DNA of 16,023 nucleotides from Chitinophagaceae bacterium (GTDB lineage: Bacteria; Bacteroidota; Bacteroidia; Chitinophagales; Chitinophagaceae): the NCBI GenBank assembly GCA_014379785.1, contig JACMLD010000007.1, positions 1-16,023 on the forward strand, in the 5' to 3' direction. Below the pieces are notes generated by a model, which was given only the letters and a program-made list of their open reading frames with translations, had not been told where the DNA came from and ran no database searches. Below are positions 1 through 7,032 of this stretch, in pieces. How positions within the stretch are numbered: position 1 is the first letter of the stretch; every line of letters starts with the position of its first letter. A program made the position numbers and the translations under genes.

Positions 1-454
1 CGTATTGTTCTCAGACGTGGAAAAAATGCTGCTCGAAGGAAAGGCCGACCTGGGTGTAATCATACATGAGAACCGTTTCACGTACGAGAAAAAAGGCCTG
101 GTGAAAATAAAAGACCTGGGTAACTATTGGGAAAAGAAGACCGGCTCGCCAGTCCCGCTCGGCGGAATCGTAGCAAAGAGAAACATCCACCCGGATCTGA
201 TAAAAAAAGTAAACGCTTTGATTGAAGAGAGCATTGATTACGCTTTCAAAAACTATCCCATATTGCCGGAATATGTGCGGCAGCATTCACAGGAAATGGA
301 AGAGGACATCATGCGCAAACACATCGATTTATATGTAAATGACTTTTCGCGCCGCTTAGGCGCCGAAGGCAGAAAAGCGGTCCTGAGCCTGATCGATGTC
401 TATGCTGGTCTCCGTCACCTGAACATAGCGGCGGAGAAGGTTTTTATGGATTGA
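1..454 (+). CDS. mqnD: 1,4-dihydroxy-6-naphthoate synthase MqnD, C-terminal part (5' end outside window)
   Basis: This is the last 150 or so residues of MqnD, the futalosine-pathway enzyme that turns cyclic dehypoxanthinyl futalosine into 1,4-dihydroxy-6-naphthoate on the way to menaquinone. The reading frame is open from base 2, so the gene starts upstream of the window; the TTG at base 5 is an internal leucine codon, not a start. Recognition rests on the periplasmic-binding-protein-like fold of the family and on family-like segments: GVIIHENRFTYEKKGL near the visible start, the PVPLGGIVAKR stretch, and the helical tail with a YVRQHSQEM-like run and HIDLYVNDFS. The end is complete and close to the usual family end (VFMD, stop TGA 452-454). 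The stop lies inside the 3' end of the convergent photolyase gene (11-bp overlap). Close relatives are other solute-binding-like MqnA/MqnD proteins; MqnD fits better than MqnA. Confidence 0.88.
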   Translation, partial: VLFSDVEKMLLEGKADLGVIIHENRFTYEKKGLVKIKDLGNYWEKKTGSPVPLGGIVAKRNIHPDLIKKVNALIEESIDYAFKNYPILPEYVRQHSQEMEEDIMRKHIDLYVNDFSRRLGAEGRKAVLSLIDVYAGLRHLNIAAEKVFMD

Positions 455-1763
455 CATTTTTGTTTAGCCCTTTTGCATAAACCTCAAGACATCTTTTTCT
501 GACAATATCGTGATCAACTAACGGTGATGGATAACCGAAACTATCCAGTTCAGGTACCCACTTTCTGATGTACACAAGGCCTTTATCGAATGTCGCTGCC
601 TGTCTGGATGGATTAAAGACCCTGAAATACGGAGCAGCGTCGCAGCCACTGCCACTCGCCCACTGCCATCCGCCGTTGTTCGCTGCAAAGTCAAAGTCGA
701 GCAGTTTTGCAGCAAAATATGCTTCACCCCATCGCCAGTCAACCAGCAGATCTTTGGTGAGAAAGGAAGCCACGATCATGCGCACCCGGTTGTGCATAAA
801 ACCTGTTGCATTGAGCTCGCGCATACCGGCATCGACAATTGGAAATCCTGTTTGTCCCTCGCACCATCGCCTGAATTCCTCCTCATTGTTTCTCCATCGG
901 ATATTGTCGTACTCCGGACGAAAAGACTTCCCCTGCCCGATCTGCGGAAAATTTGCCAGCACCATCTGATAGAAGTCGCGCCAGATCAACTCATTCAAAA
1001 AAGTTTCATTGAGGCCGAGTGCCAGCCTGGCCAGTTTTCTGATGCTTACCGTACCAAAACGCAGGTGTACCCCAAGTTTGGAAGTACCATTGATACCCGG
1101 GAAATCGCGCTGCTTCCCATACTTCCTGATAATTTCTTCATCAGGATCCGGGGATGGAAAATCACCATCGCCTGCAGCAAAACCCATTTCTTCAAGTGAG
1201 CAAATGGGTTTTGGTTTTTGTTTATAAAAATGAGTAAAAAGTGGTTCTGTGGGATAGGCCTTAAGATAAAAATCATTCAGCTTGCTCTTCCATTTTCGGC
1301 TGTAGGGGGTAAAAACTGAATAAGATTTTCCATCGTCTTTTACAACTTCGGTTTTTTCAAAAATCACGTGGTCCTTATACGTTTTAAATTTTATTCCCGC
1401 CTGGCCAAGCAGTGCAGCCACTGTATTATCTCTGTCTATAGCATAGTGTTCATAATCGTGATTTGCGAAAACGGTATCGATGTCATATGTTTTCGTCAGT
1501 TTTGCGAATACTTCTTCGGGGAAACCATAGTACACTTCCATTGATGTGGAAAGCTCAGTCAACCGGGATTGCATCTCTTCGATCGCGGCATGAATGAATC
1601 CAACTCTTCTGTCGGATTTGTCTTCCAGTTCATCCAGAATATACTTATCAAAAATAAAAATGGGGAGCACAGGTTTTCCTTCCTTGAGCGCATGGTAGAG
1701 GGCTGCGTTGTCTGTTAAACGAAGATCGCGTCTGAACCAGCAAATATTGATCGTTTTCTTCAT
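444..1763 (-). CDS. phrB: Deoxyribodipyrimidine photolyase (class I CPD photolyase)
   Basis: A 439-residue flavoprotein that uses blue light to split cyclobutane pyrimidine dimers in DNA. The N-terminal alpha/beta antenna domain starts with ICWFRRDLRL (residues 7-16), the photolyase/cryptochrome signature. The C-terminal helical FAD domain carries the residues expected of a true CPD repair enzyme by comparison with E. coli PhrB: E258 and W261 (active site), N325 and M329 (in MHNRVRM), N363 near the flavin, and the electron-transfer tryptophans W290, W343 and W366 (W366 and W368 lie in NNGGWQW). Nothing suggests a cryptochrome lacking repair function. It starts at ATG 1763, 42 bp after the class IV aminotransferase on the same strand, so the two may be cotranscribed. 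Its 3' end overlaps mqnD by 11 bp on the opposite strand. No Shine-Dalgarno is visible. The antenna cofactor (MTHF or deazaflavin) cannot be decided by eye. Confidence 0.95.
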   Translation of the reverse strand: MKKTINICWFRRDLRLTDNAALYHALKEGKPVLPIFIFDKYILDELEDKSDRRVGFIHAAIEEMQSRLTELSTSMEVYYGFPEEVFAKLTKTYDIDTVFANHDYEHYAIDRDNTVAALLGQAGIKFKTYKDHVIFEKTEVVKDDGKSYSVFTPYSRKWKSKLNDFYLKAYPTEPLFTHFYKQKPKPICSLEEMGFAAGDGDFPSPDPDEEIIRKYGKQRDFPGINGTSKLGVHLRFGTVSIRKLARLALGLNETFLNELIWRDFYQMVLANFPQIGQGKSFRPEYDNIRWRNNEEEFRRWCEGQTGFPIVDAGMRELNATGFMHNRVRMIVASFLTKDLLVDWRWGEAYFAAKLLDFDFAANNGGWQWASGSGCDAAPYFRVFNPSRQAATFDKGLVYIRKWVPELDSFGYPSPLVDHDIVRKRCLEVYAKGLNKNVNP

Positions 1764-1805
1764 GTTGTATGAGTAAGATCAACAACATTGCTTTCGTGCG
1801 AAGGT

Positions 1806-2663
1806 TCAGCGATCATCAGGGTTTTTGCATACCTGATCAAATATCTCCCTGCCAAACTGGTTGCTGTAATTTGTAATTTTTCCTTCTCCTGCATCGATCG
1901 ATTTTATCCAGCGAAGGCCATATATAGAGTTAGTAAGAAATACTTCATCGGCAGACATCAGCTCCGTTTTTGTAATCTGTTTTTCTTCTGCAAATATTCC
2001 CCTTGAATGCAGCTGGCCCAGAAGCCATGTCCGCACCACACCTGCTATGCATCCTTCACTCAGTGCAGGTGTGCTCACTTGTCCGTTCTTTACAATAAAA
2101 ATATTGGCAATGGTGGTTTCGCAGATATCGCCGGCGGCATTGAAAATGATCGAGTCGTTCCACTGCATTTTTTTTGCATGCAGTGCGCCCATCGCATAGC
2201 AAAGAAAATTATTTGTTTTCAGCGAGGAGAATGAATCCATCGTCTTTCTTGCATCTGGGTAGATACCAGCAACCAGACCGTTCTCGTTGAATGTCCAGTT
2301 CTCGGAGTCAAGCGCCCAGCTTTGAATAATATAATTCGCTGCGTGATTTGCAGGGTCATACAGTCCGCCATCACCCCTGAATACAGTCAGACGTACCCGG
2401 GCAATGCGGTGCCCGTTCGATTCACAAAGAACGCCTATCTGGGTTCGGAGCAAGCCGGCATTCAGGTGCTGGGGGTAATCAAACCCGAGCGCTTTCAGTC
2501 CGCGGTAAAACCGTTCAAAATGCAGGTCTTCCAGTTGAATGATGCCTTTAACCACCCTGAATGTTTCAAATATGCCATCGCCAAACCTCAATCCCCGGTT
2601 GCTTGCACCGGCAACCAGATTGGCATCGTTGACCAGCGCTCCGTTCAGAATCATTTTACCCAT
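1806..2663 (-). CDS. pabC: Class IV PLP aminotransferase family protein, probable 4-amino-4-deoxychorismate lyase
   Basis: A fold-type IV PLP enzyme of 285 residues. The motif GDGIFETFR (28-36), the catalytic lysine K149 in SSLKTNN, and the conserved glutamate of ETTIANIF (E182) that contacts the PLP pyridine nitrogen identify the family. Members include aminodeoxychorismate lyase (PabC, p-aminobenzoate for folate), branched-chain aminotransferase and D-amino-acid transaminase. Length and the overall look fit the PabC/YbgE-like branch of Bacteroidota, and the branched-chain enzyme's usual substrate-loop pattern is not evident, but substrate is an inference. Two in-frame starts compete: ATG 2663 and ATG 2654 (residue 4). 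A GGAG at 2665-2668 is 1 base from the first and 10 bases from the second, so the shorter form MILNGALV is equally plausible. It is divergent from pckA and lies 42 bp upstream of the photolyase gene. Confidence 0.75.
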   Translation of the reverse strand: MGKMILNGALVNDANLVAGASNRGLRFGDGIFETFRVVKGIIQLEDLHFERFYRGLKALGFDYPQHLNAGLLRTQIGVLCESNGHRIARVRLTVFRGDGGLYDPANHAANYIIQSWALDSENWTFNENGLVAGIYPDARKTMDSFSSLKTNNFLCYAMGALHAKKMQWNDSIIFNAAGDICETTIANIFIVKNGQVSTPALSEGCIAGVVRTWLLGQLHSRGIFAEEKQITKTELMSADEVFLTNSIYGLRWIKSIDAGEGKITNYSNQFGREIFDQVCKNPDDR

Positions 2664-2761
2664 GCTCCAAAAGTAAGTGTATCACAGAGATTTGGAAAAC
2701 AGGCATGAATTCTGGCCAAACTTTAGAGATATTTCAAAAATCACCGCTCAATCGGGAGAAT

Positions 2762-2778
2762 ATTGACAAATTATCAAT
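2762..2778. promoter_or_regulatory. Degenerate second Crp/Fnr-like half-site pair upstream of pckA
   Basis: TTGAC (2763-2767) and ATCAA (2773-2777) form an inverted pair with a 5-bp spacer instead of 4, inside a 5-bp palindromic frame ATTGA...TCAAT. It sits immediately upstream of the exact box at 2785-2798, so TTGA/TCAA half-sites begin at 2763, 2774, 2785 and 2795, that is every 10-11 bp, on one face of the helix. Functional meaning is inferred. Confidence 0.35.
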
Positions 2779-2783
2779 AAATA

Positions 2784-2799
2784 GTTGATACCCATCAAC
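2784..2799. promoter_or_regulatory. Crp/Fnr-family type operator (TTGAT-N4-ATCAA) upstream of pckA
   Basis: The sequence GTTGATACCCATCAAC is a perfect 6-bp inverted repeat with a 4-bp spacer and contains TTGAT-N4-ATCAA, the classical Fnr/Anr consensus. Its centre (2791.5) is about 62-65 bp upstream of the start point predicted from the pckA -7 box, close to the -61.5 spacing of class I Crp/Fnr activation. The regulator itself is not in the window. It could instead serve the divergent aminotransferase gene, whose start is about 121 bp away. Confidence 0.5.
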
Positions 2800-2842
2800 G
2801 TGTAGAGACGACACATCCCTATGAATCCTCAAATATGCTGGC

Positions 2843-2850
2843 TATATTTG
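2843..2850 (+). promoter_or_regulatory. Predicted -7 box of the pckA promoter
   Basis: TATATTTG matches the Bacteroidota -7 consensus TAnnTTTG exactly and lies 25 bp before the pckA start codon, giving a leader of about 20 bases. No TTTG is found 19-21 bp upstream, so the -33 element is poor. That fits a promoter needing an activator, such as one bound at 2784-2799. Confidence 0.5.
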
Positions 2851-2875
2851 CAGACAAACAAACGTTAGTATTTAT

Positions 2876-4480
2876 ATGTCTGTTACAACGATTTCGCTTC
2901 CTGCTGCCCAACTCTCCAAACTTGGTCTTCATGTAAACAACAGTCTGCACTATCAGCTTAACCCCGACGAACTTGTTCAGGATACATTGAGACTTGGAGA
3001 AGGAGTTCTCAACGATACGGGAGCGCTCGTTATTGAAACCGGTGAATTCACCGGCAGAAGTCCAAAAGACAAATTCATTGTTAAAGACGAAATCACTGCA
3101 GATACGGTTCACTGGAATGAGTTTAACCTACCCGTCAGTGAAGACAGCTTTGAGATAATCCGCAAACAGATTATCAACTACCTCAACGAAAGAAATGAAT
3201 TGTGGGTGAGGGATGCATTTGCCTGTGCTGATCCCAGGTATAAGATGGGGATCCGCATCATCAACGAAAAGCCCTGGATAAATCTTTTTGCCTACAATAT
3301 GTTTTTGCGTCCGAATGAAGAGGAGCTTGAAAATTTTAATGCGGAGTGGACGATACTTTCAGCTCCGGGTTTGAAACTTGATGCAAAAGTTTGCGGCACG
3401 CGTCAGCACAACGCCGCGGTTGTTTCGTTCAAACAAAAAATGATCCTGATAGCAGGATCGGGATATACAGGTGAAACAAAAAAAGGAATATTTTCTGTCC
3501 TGAATTTTTTACTGCCACAGCAGCATGACGTATTGAGTATGCATTGCTCGGCAAACCTTGGACAGGAAGGCGATACGGCTTTGTTTTTCGGTCTGAGCGG
3601 AACAGGTAAAACCACGCTGAGCGCGGATCCAAACAGAAAGCTGATTGGTGACGATGAGCATGGCTGGTCAAACAACGGCATTTTCAATTTTGAAGGTGGT
3701 TGTTATGCAAAGACGATTGACCTGAGTGAAGAACGTGAGCCGGAAATTTTCAATGCTATCCGTCCCGGTGCGCTGGTAGAAAATACAAAATTTTTTCCGG
3801 GTACCAATACCATCAATTTTTCTTCAAAAGTCATCACAGAAAACACAAGAGTATCTTATCCGCTTGATTTTATAAGCAATGCCATTGAACCTTCTATCGG
3901 CGGCATTCCAAAAAATATATTTTTCCTCACCTGCGATGCCTACGGCGTCTTACCGCCGGTAAGCAGACTTACACCGGCGCAGGCCATGTATCAGTTCATC
4001 AGTGGATATACCGCAAAAGTAGCGGGTACAGAAGCCGGTGTGACCGAGCCAAAATCAACATTCAGTGCTTGTTTCGGAGCACCATTTCTTCCATTGCATC
4101 CCGGAAAATATGCGGCCATGCTGGGAGAAAAAATGCGCAGACACAATGTAAATGTCTGGATGGTGAATACAGGTTGGAGTGGTGGTTCATATGGAACTGG
4201 AAGCCGAATGAAGCTTTCTTATACGAGGGCGATGATTACCGCGGCGCTTTCCGGTCAGCTCGACAATGTTGCGTTTGAGTCTGATCCTGTTTTCGGATTT
4301 GAAGTACCGCAGTCTTGTCCGGGTGTGCCTTCTGAAATTCTTAATCCGAGAAATACCTGGGCCGACAAATCCCGTTTCGACGCAACGGTAAAAAATCTTG
4401 CCGGACAGTTTGCGAAAAATTTTGAAAAGTACGCTGCAGGTGTGGATCCCGAGGTGGCCGCTGCAGGTCCAAAAATATAA
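2876..4480 (+). CDS. pckA: Phosphoenolpyruvate carboxykinase (ATP)
   Basis: A 534-residue enzyme that decarboxylates and phosphorylates oxaloacetate to phosphoenolpyruvate with ATP, the entry step of gluconeogenesis; in fermenting bacteria it can also run towards oxaloacetate. Length matches the ATP-type family (E. coli 540). Visible residues, with E. coli equivalents: R61 in GRSPKDKF (R65), Y197 and K203 in the YTGETKKG stretch, H223 as metal ligand, the P-loop GLSGTGKTT (239-247), the kinase-2 motif LIGDDEHGW with D259 as metal ligand, and R325 (R333). The start ATG 2876 lies 25 bp after a TATATTTG box. The gene is monocistronic by context: divergent gene upstream and a strong hairpin terminator at 4528-4556. 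Regulation is probably transcriptional through the palindromic box at 2784-2799. It is the ATP type, not the GTP type, because of its P-loop and overall pattern. Confidence 0.97.
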   Translation: MSVTTISLPAAQLSKLGLHVNNSLHYQLNPDELVQDTLRLGEGVLNDTGALVIETGEFTGRSPKDKFIVKDEITADTVHWNEFNLPVSEDSFEIIRKQIINYLNERNELWVRDAFACADPRYKMGIRIINEKPWINLFAYNMFLRPNEEELENFNAEWTILSAPGLKLDAKVCGTRQHNAAVVSFKQKMILIAGSGYTGETKKGIFSVLNFLLPQQHDVLSMHCSANLGQEGDTALFFGLSGTGKTTLSADPNRKLIGDDEHGWSNNGIFNFEGGCYAKTIDLSEEREPEIFNAIRPGALVENTKFFPGTNTINFSSKVITENTRVSYPLDFISNAIEPSIGGIPKNIFFLTCDAYGVLPPVSRLTPAQAMYQFISGYTAKVAGTEAGVTEPKSTFSACFGAPFLPLHPGKYAAMLGEKMRRHNVNVWMVNTGWSGGSYGTGSRMKLSYTRAMITAALSGQLDNVAFESDPVFGFEVPQSCPGVPSEILNPRNTWADKSRFDATVKNLAGQFAKNFEKYAAGVDPEVAAAGPKI

Positions 4481-4527
4481 ACGTTTTGCGCCATCTGGCG
4501 CCGGTCTCTACGAGGTTTGCCAATCCT

Positions 4528-4556
4528 AACCCCGGTGTTAATCGCCGGGGTTTTTT
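4528..4556 (+). terminator. Rho-independent terminator of pckA
   Basis: AACCCCGG (4528-4535) pairs perfectly with CCGGGGTT (4545-4552) across a 9-base loop and runs into TTTTTT (4551-4556). It lies 48 bp after the pckA stop codon. A smaller GCGCCA-TC-TGGCGC hairpin (4488-4501) precedes it without a T-run. Confidence 0.9.
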
Positions 4557-4571
4557 GTTATGCGGGCGAAG

Positions 4572-4680
4572 CCGTCATGTCGAGCGAAGCCGAGACATCC
4601 CCTACTATTTATCAACGGGTCCAGACTCCGGTCGGCTGGGGATTTCTCCACTCGCTGCGCTCGGTCGAAATGACCGTCAT
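4572..4680. repeat. REP/MITE-like imperfect inverted repeat between pckA and the DUF922 gene
   Basis: Two arms face each other: GTCATGTCGAGCGAAGCCG... ending in CATCCCC (4574-4602), and on the other strand GTCATTTCGACCGAGCGCAG... ending in AAATCCCC (4674 down to 4638). The arms share GTCAT, TCGA, CGAG and ATCCCC blocks with small gaps, around a central piece of about 35 bases. CCGTCAT occurs directly at both outer edges (4572-4578 and 4674-4680). The left arm contains GCGAAGC, a known very stable DNA mini-hairpin. From memory, the GTCATTTCGAC...GGAGAAATC theme recurs as a dispersed intergenic repeat in many Bacteroidota and relatives. It has no believable gene of its own. Copy number in this genome cannot be judged from one window. 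Confidence 0.75.
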
Positions 4681-4739
4681 TTTTAAGGTTTTCTTTGCAG
4701 CTTTCGGTGGATCTTTGTCGTTCTCTATTAAAGCATCCG

Positions 4740-5276
4740 ATGAACTGGAAAATACTCACAATAATTCTTCTGACCATTGGCGGACTGTCATTTACCGGCA
4801 AGGAAGAGTCATCGCTGCCGTGGAAGGCAACCAGGAAGCTCAACTGGAATGATTTTAAAGGAAAGGTGCCAGAGGGCTCTACGGTTGCCGCACTCACCAG
4901 CGCCCGGATAAACTTCAAATACGGTTACAGCATCCGTCAGGGACTCAATTATGAAATCAGTTGTTTTTTTGAAAAGAATTCTTCCTGGGGAAGGGTGAAA
5001 AATGACCATATCCTTTCGCATGAACAGGGACATTTCGACATCACTGAAATTCATGCAAGAAAGCTGCACCGTGATCTCAAAAAGTACAAGTTCAACCACG
5101 CAACAGCATCAAAAGACATCAATGCCATTTATCAGAATATCGTCAACCAGCAAAACGATATGCAAAATGAATATGACGATGAAAGCAATTTCAGCAGGGA
5201 CAAGGCCAGGCAGGCTGAGTGGCTGAAAAAAATTCAGGATGAACTGGAATCGCTCAAAGAATTTGCAGGATATTAA
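4740..5276 (+). CDS. DUF922 family secreted protein, putative zinc-dependent protease
   Basis: A 178-residue exported protein. The start is taken at ATG 4740 rather than the TTG at 4695, because the ATG form opens directly with a signal-peptide-like segment MNWKILTIILLTIGGLSF (no lipobox cysteine). After it come LNWNDFKGKVP (35-44) and AALTSARI (50-57), and the motif SHEQGHFDITEIHAR (93-107), which contains HExxH (H94, E95, H98) of zinc metallopeptidases; these are the marks of DUF922. The C-terminal part is helical and charged, with YDDES near 145 and a conserved-looking tryptophan at 161. Third metal ligand and substrate are not evident, and proteolysis is predicted for the family, not shown. 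It stands alone behind the inverted repeat and converges on the deoxynucleoside kinase gene with only 5 bp between stop codons. Confidence 0.82.
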   Translation: MNWKILTIILLTIGGLSFTGKEESSLPWKATRKLNWNDFKGKVPEGSTVAALTSARINFKYGYSIRQGLNYEISCFFEKNSSWGRVKNDHILSHEQGHFDITEIHARKLHRDLKKYKFNHATASKDINAIYQNIVNQQNDMQNEYDDESNFSRDKARQAEWLKKIQDELESLKEFAGY

Positions 5277-5281
5277 AAAAA

Positions 5282-5917
5282 TCAGAAAAGACCGTAGAGC
5301 TGCGCATCTACTTTTGAAATGATCTCACCCATGTGCTCTTCGTTTTCCGCAAACTTATTTTTGTCGATATTGATAACCAGAAGAGGACCTTCCTTGTAAG
5401 ATTCAATCCATTTATTGTAGTAGTCATTTAATCTCTTCAGATAATCGAGGCGGATATTTTCTTCGTATTCCCTTCCGCGTTTCTGTATTTGTCCAACAAG
5501 TGTTGGCACTGAACCCTGCAGGTATATCAGCAGATCCGGTGGCTGCACCATGCTTTTGAGGGTCTGAAAGAATACAAAATAGTTGTCGAAATCGCGCTTG
5601 CTCATCAAACCCATTTCGTGCAGATTGGGTGCGAAAATATGAGCGTCCTCATAAATGGTGCGGTCCTGAATAACCGTCTCTGTTCCGCGGTGAATATCGA
5701 GCAGCTGATTCAATCGGTTGTTGAGAAAATATATCTGGAGGTTGAAGCTCCAGCGTGGCATGTCCTCATAGAAATCGTTCAGATATGGGTTGTGGTCAAC
5801 ATCTTCGAATTGCGGTATCCACTTGTATTGCTTGCTCAGCATTTCAGTGAGTGTCGTTTTACCGGCTCCTATATTTCCTGCTATCGCAATATGTTTCGGT
5901 TTCTTTGATTTTGCCAT
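5282..5917 (-). CDS. Deoxynucleoside kinase (deoxyadenosine/deoxyguanosine kinase family)
   Basis: A 211-residue cytosolic kinase that phosphorylates deoxynucleosides for nucleotide salvage. It has the P-loop GNIGAGKTT (14-22), the family glutamate in FEDVDHNPYL (E38), the DRS-like motif QDRTIYEDAHIF with D85 and R86, and an arginine-rich lid KRGREYE (147-152). Length suits the dNK/dGK family of bacteria (about 200-220). The exact base preference (dA, dG or dC) cannot be read from these motifs; the N-P-Y-L stretch after the glutamate resembles the bacterial dAK/dGK branch. It lies 65 bp downstream of trpS on the same strand, a possible two-gene unit. No convincing terminator separates it from the convergent DUF922 gene. 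Confidence 0.88.
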   Translation of the reverse strand: MAKSKKPKHIAIAGNIGAGKTTLTEMLSKQYKWIPQFEDVDHNPYLNDFYEDMPRWSFNLQIYFLNNRLNQLLDIHRGTETVIQDRTIYEDAHIFAPNLHEMGLMSKRDFDNYFVFFQTLKSMVQPPDLLIYLQGSVPTLVGQIQKRGREYEENIRLDYLKRLNDYYNKWIESYKEGPLLVINIDKNKFAENEEHMGEIISKVDAQLYGLF

Positions 5918-5982
5918 TTAACCGCCGTTGAGGCATTTTCGATTTCTAAAAATTGGTGAGGCCGATAAAAATATTGAATTAA

Positions 5983-6987
5983 TCAGTAATATTTTAAACC
6001 AATCGATTCTCTTACGATTTCCATGGTTGCCTTTGCACTTTTCCGCGCTTTCTCCGCGCCGAGCTCCATGATGCCTGCCAGGTATTTTTCATCACTGAGG
6101 ATTGCATTGACCTTTTCACGGATAGGTCTGATGAAAGCGACCATGTCTTCTGCCAGTTGTTTTTTCATATCACCGTATCGGATATTACAGCTGTTGAAGT
6201 CGGCCTCAAATTTTGCAATCACCTCTTCACTGCTTACCAGTCGCATCAGTTGAAAGATGTTCTGAATATAGTCAGGTTTCTCCGCATTTGGCGTTGCCGG
6301 CCCGGAATCTGTTTTGGCCTTTTTTATTTTGTTGACGATGGTGTCGTCGTCGTCAGCGAGATAAAGGGTAGCGTTCTGGTTTTCGCTTTTGCTCATTTTT
6401 CCAGAGCCGTCGAGGCTGGGCACTTTTATCAGTTCAAGTCCATAATTAAATGCCTGGGGTTCCGGGAATACTTCGCCATAACGGTGATTGAACCTCTTTG
6501 CAAAGTTGCGCGCCATCTCGAGGTGTTGTTCCTGATCCTTCCCCACCGGCACCAGGCTGGCGCGGTGTAAAAGGATGTCGGCAGCCTGAAGAACGGGATA
6601 AGTAAGCAGGCCGGCGTTTACGTTTTCGGGTTGCAAGCGGACCTTATCCTTAAAAGTGGTGGTCTTCTCAAGCTCACCTTTATACGCAAGCATATTGAGA
6701 ATCAGGTACAGTTCATTGGTTTCGTATATATGGCTCTGGCAGTACAAAGCGGCCTTGTCTGGGTCGATGCCACTGGCAATGTTTTCGGCAAGTACACGGT
6801 GTACGTTGGCTTTTAACTGTTTGGTATCGGGATGCGTGGTCAGCGAGTGGAGGTCTGCCACCATAAAATAGCATTCAAATTCGTCCTGCATTCTCACATA
6901 ATTCCTCAGCGCCCCGAAGTAATTACCCAGGTGCAGAAAACCGGTGGGACGAATACCACTCATAACAATCTGCTGCTTCTTTTCCAT
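5983..6987 (-). CDS. trpS: Tryptophanyl-tRNA synthetase
   Basis: A 334-residue class I aminoacyl-tRNA synthetase that charges tRNA-Trp. The HIGH-equivalent TGFLHLGNYFGA (15-26) and the KMSKS loop in DGSGKMSKSENQ (193-204) bind ATP. The segments LLTYPVLQAADILLH (127-141) and VPVGKDQEQHLEMAR (146-160) are typical of bacterial TrpS. Length is standard. The start ATG 6987 gives the usual QIVMSGIRPTG opening. It is transcribed away from gatC across a 45-bp gap, with dNK following. No Shine-Dalgarno is present: the bases just before the start on the coding strand read CCTCCTT, the complement of one. Confidence 0.97.
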   Translation of the reverse strand: MEKKQQIVMSGIRPTGFLHLGNYFGALRNYVRMQDEFECYFMVADLHSLTTHPDTKQLKANVHRVLAENIASGIDPDKAALYCQSHIYETNELYLILNMLAYKGELEKTTTFKDKVRLQPENVNAGLLTYPVLQAADILLHRASLVPVGKDQEQHLEMARNFAKRFNHRYGEVFPEPQAFNYGLELIKVPSLDGSGKMSKSENQNATLYLADDDDTIVNKIKKAKTDSGPATPNAEKPDYIQNIFQLMRLVSSEEVIAKFEADFNSCNIRYGDMKKQLAEDMVAFIRPIREKVNAILSDEKYLAGIMELGAEKARKSAKATMEIVRESIGLKYY

Positions 6988-7032
6988 AAGGAGGGCGAAG
7001 ATAACAGATTTTAATTCTTTATTTTTGTTTGT

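Noticed and set aside
568..969. Open frames opposite the photolyase gene as a possible separate gene
   Set aside because: Composition and lack of family motifs show they are antisense shadows of the 439-residue photolyase gene; the same holds for long antisense frames opposite trpS, recN and the NIF3 gene.
4488..4501. GCGCCA-TC-TGGCGC as the pckA terminator
   Set aside because: A 2-base loop and no T-run; the 4528-4556 hairpin is the convincing terminator.
4517..4852. Open frame across the inverted repeat as a small gene
   Set aside because: It runs through the terminator, the repeat and into the DUF922 signal region in another frame, with no protein-like features.
5968..5995. AAAATATT/AATATTTT inverted repeat around the trpS stop, as a terminator
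   Set aside because: The 8-bp stem is only A/T, the loop is 12 bases and no T-run follows on the minus strand, so it is too weak to call.
7020..7027. TATTTTTG as a -7 box for gatC
   Set aside because: It fits TAnnTTTG but lies only 5 bp before the ATG, has no -33 TTTG at the right distance, and the stretch is simply T-rich.
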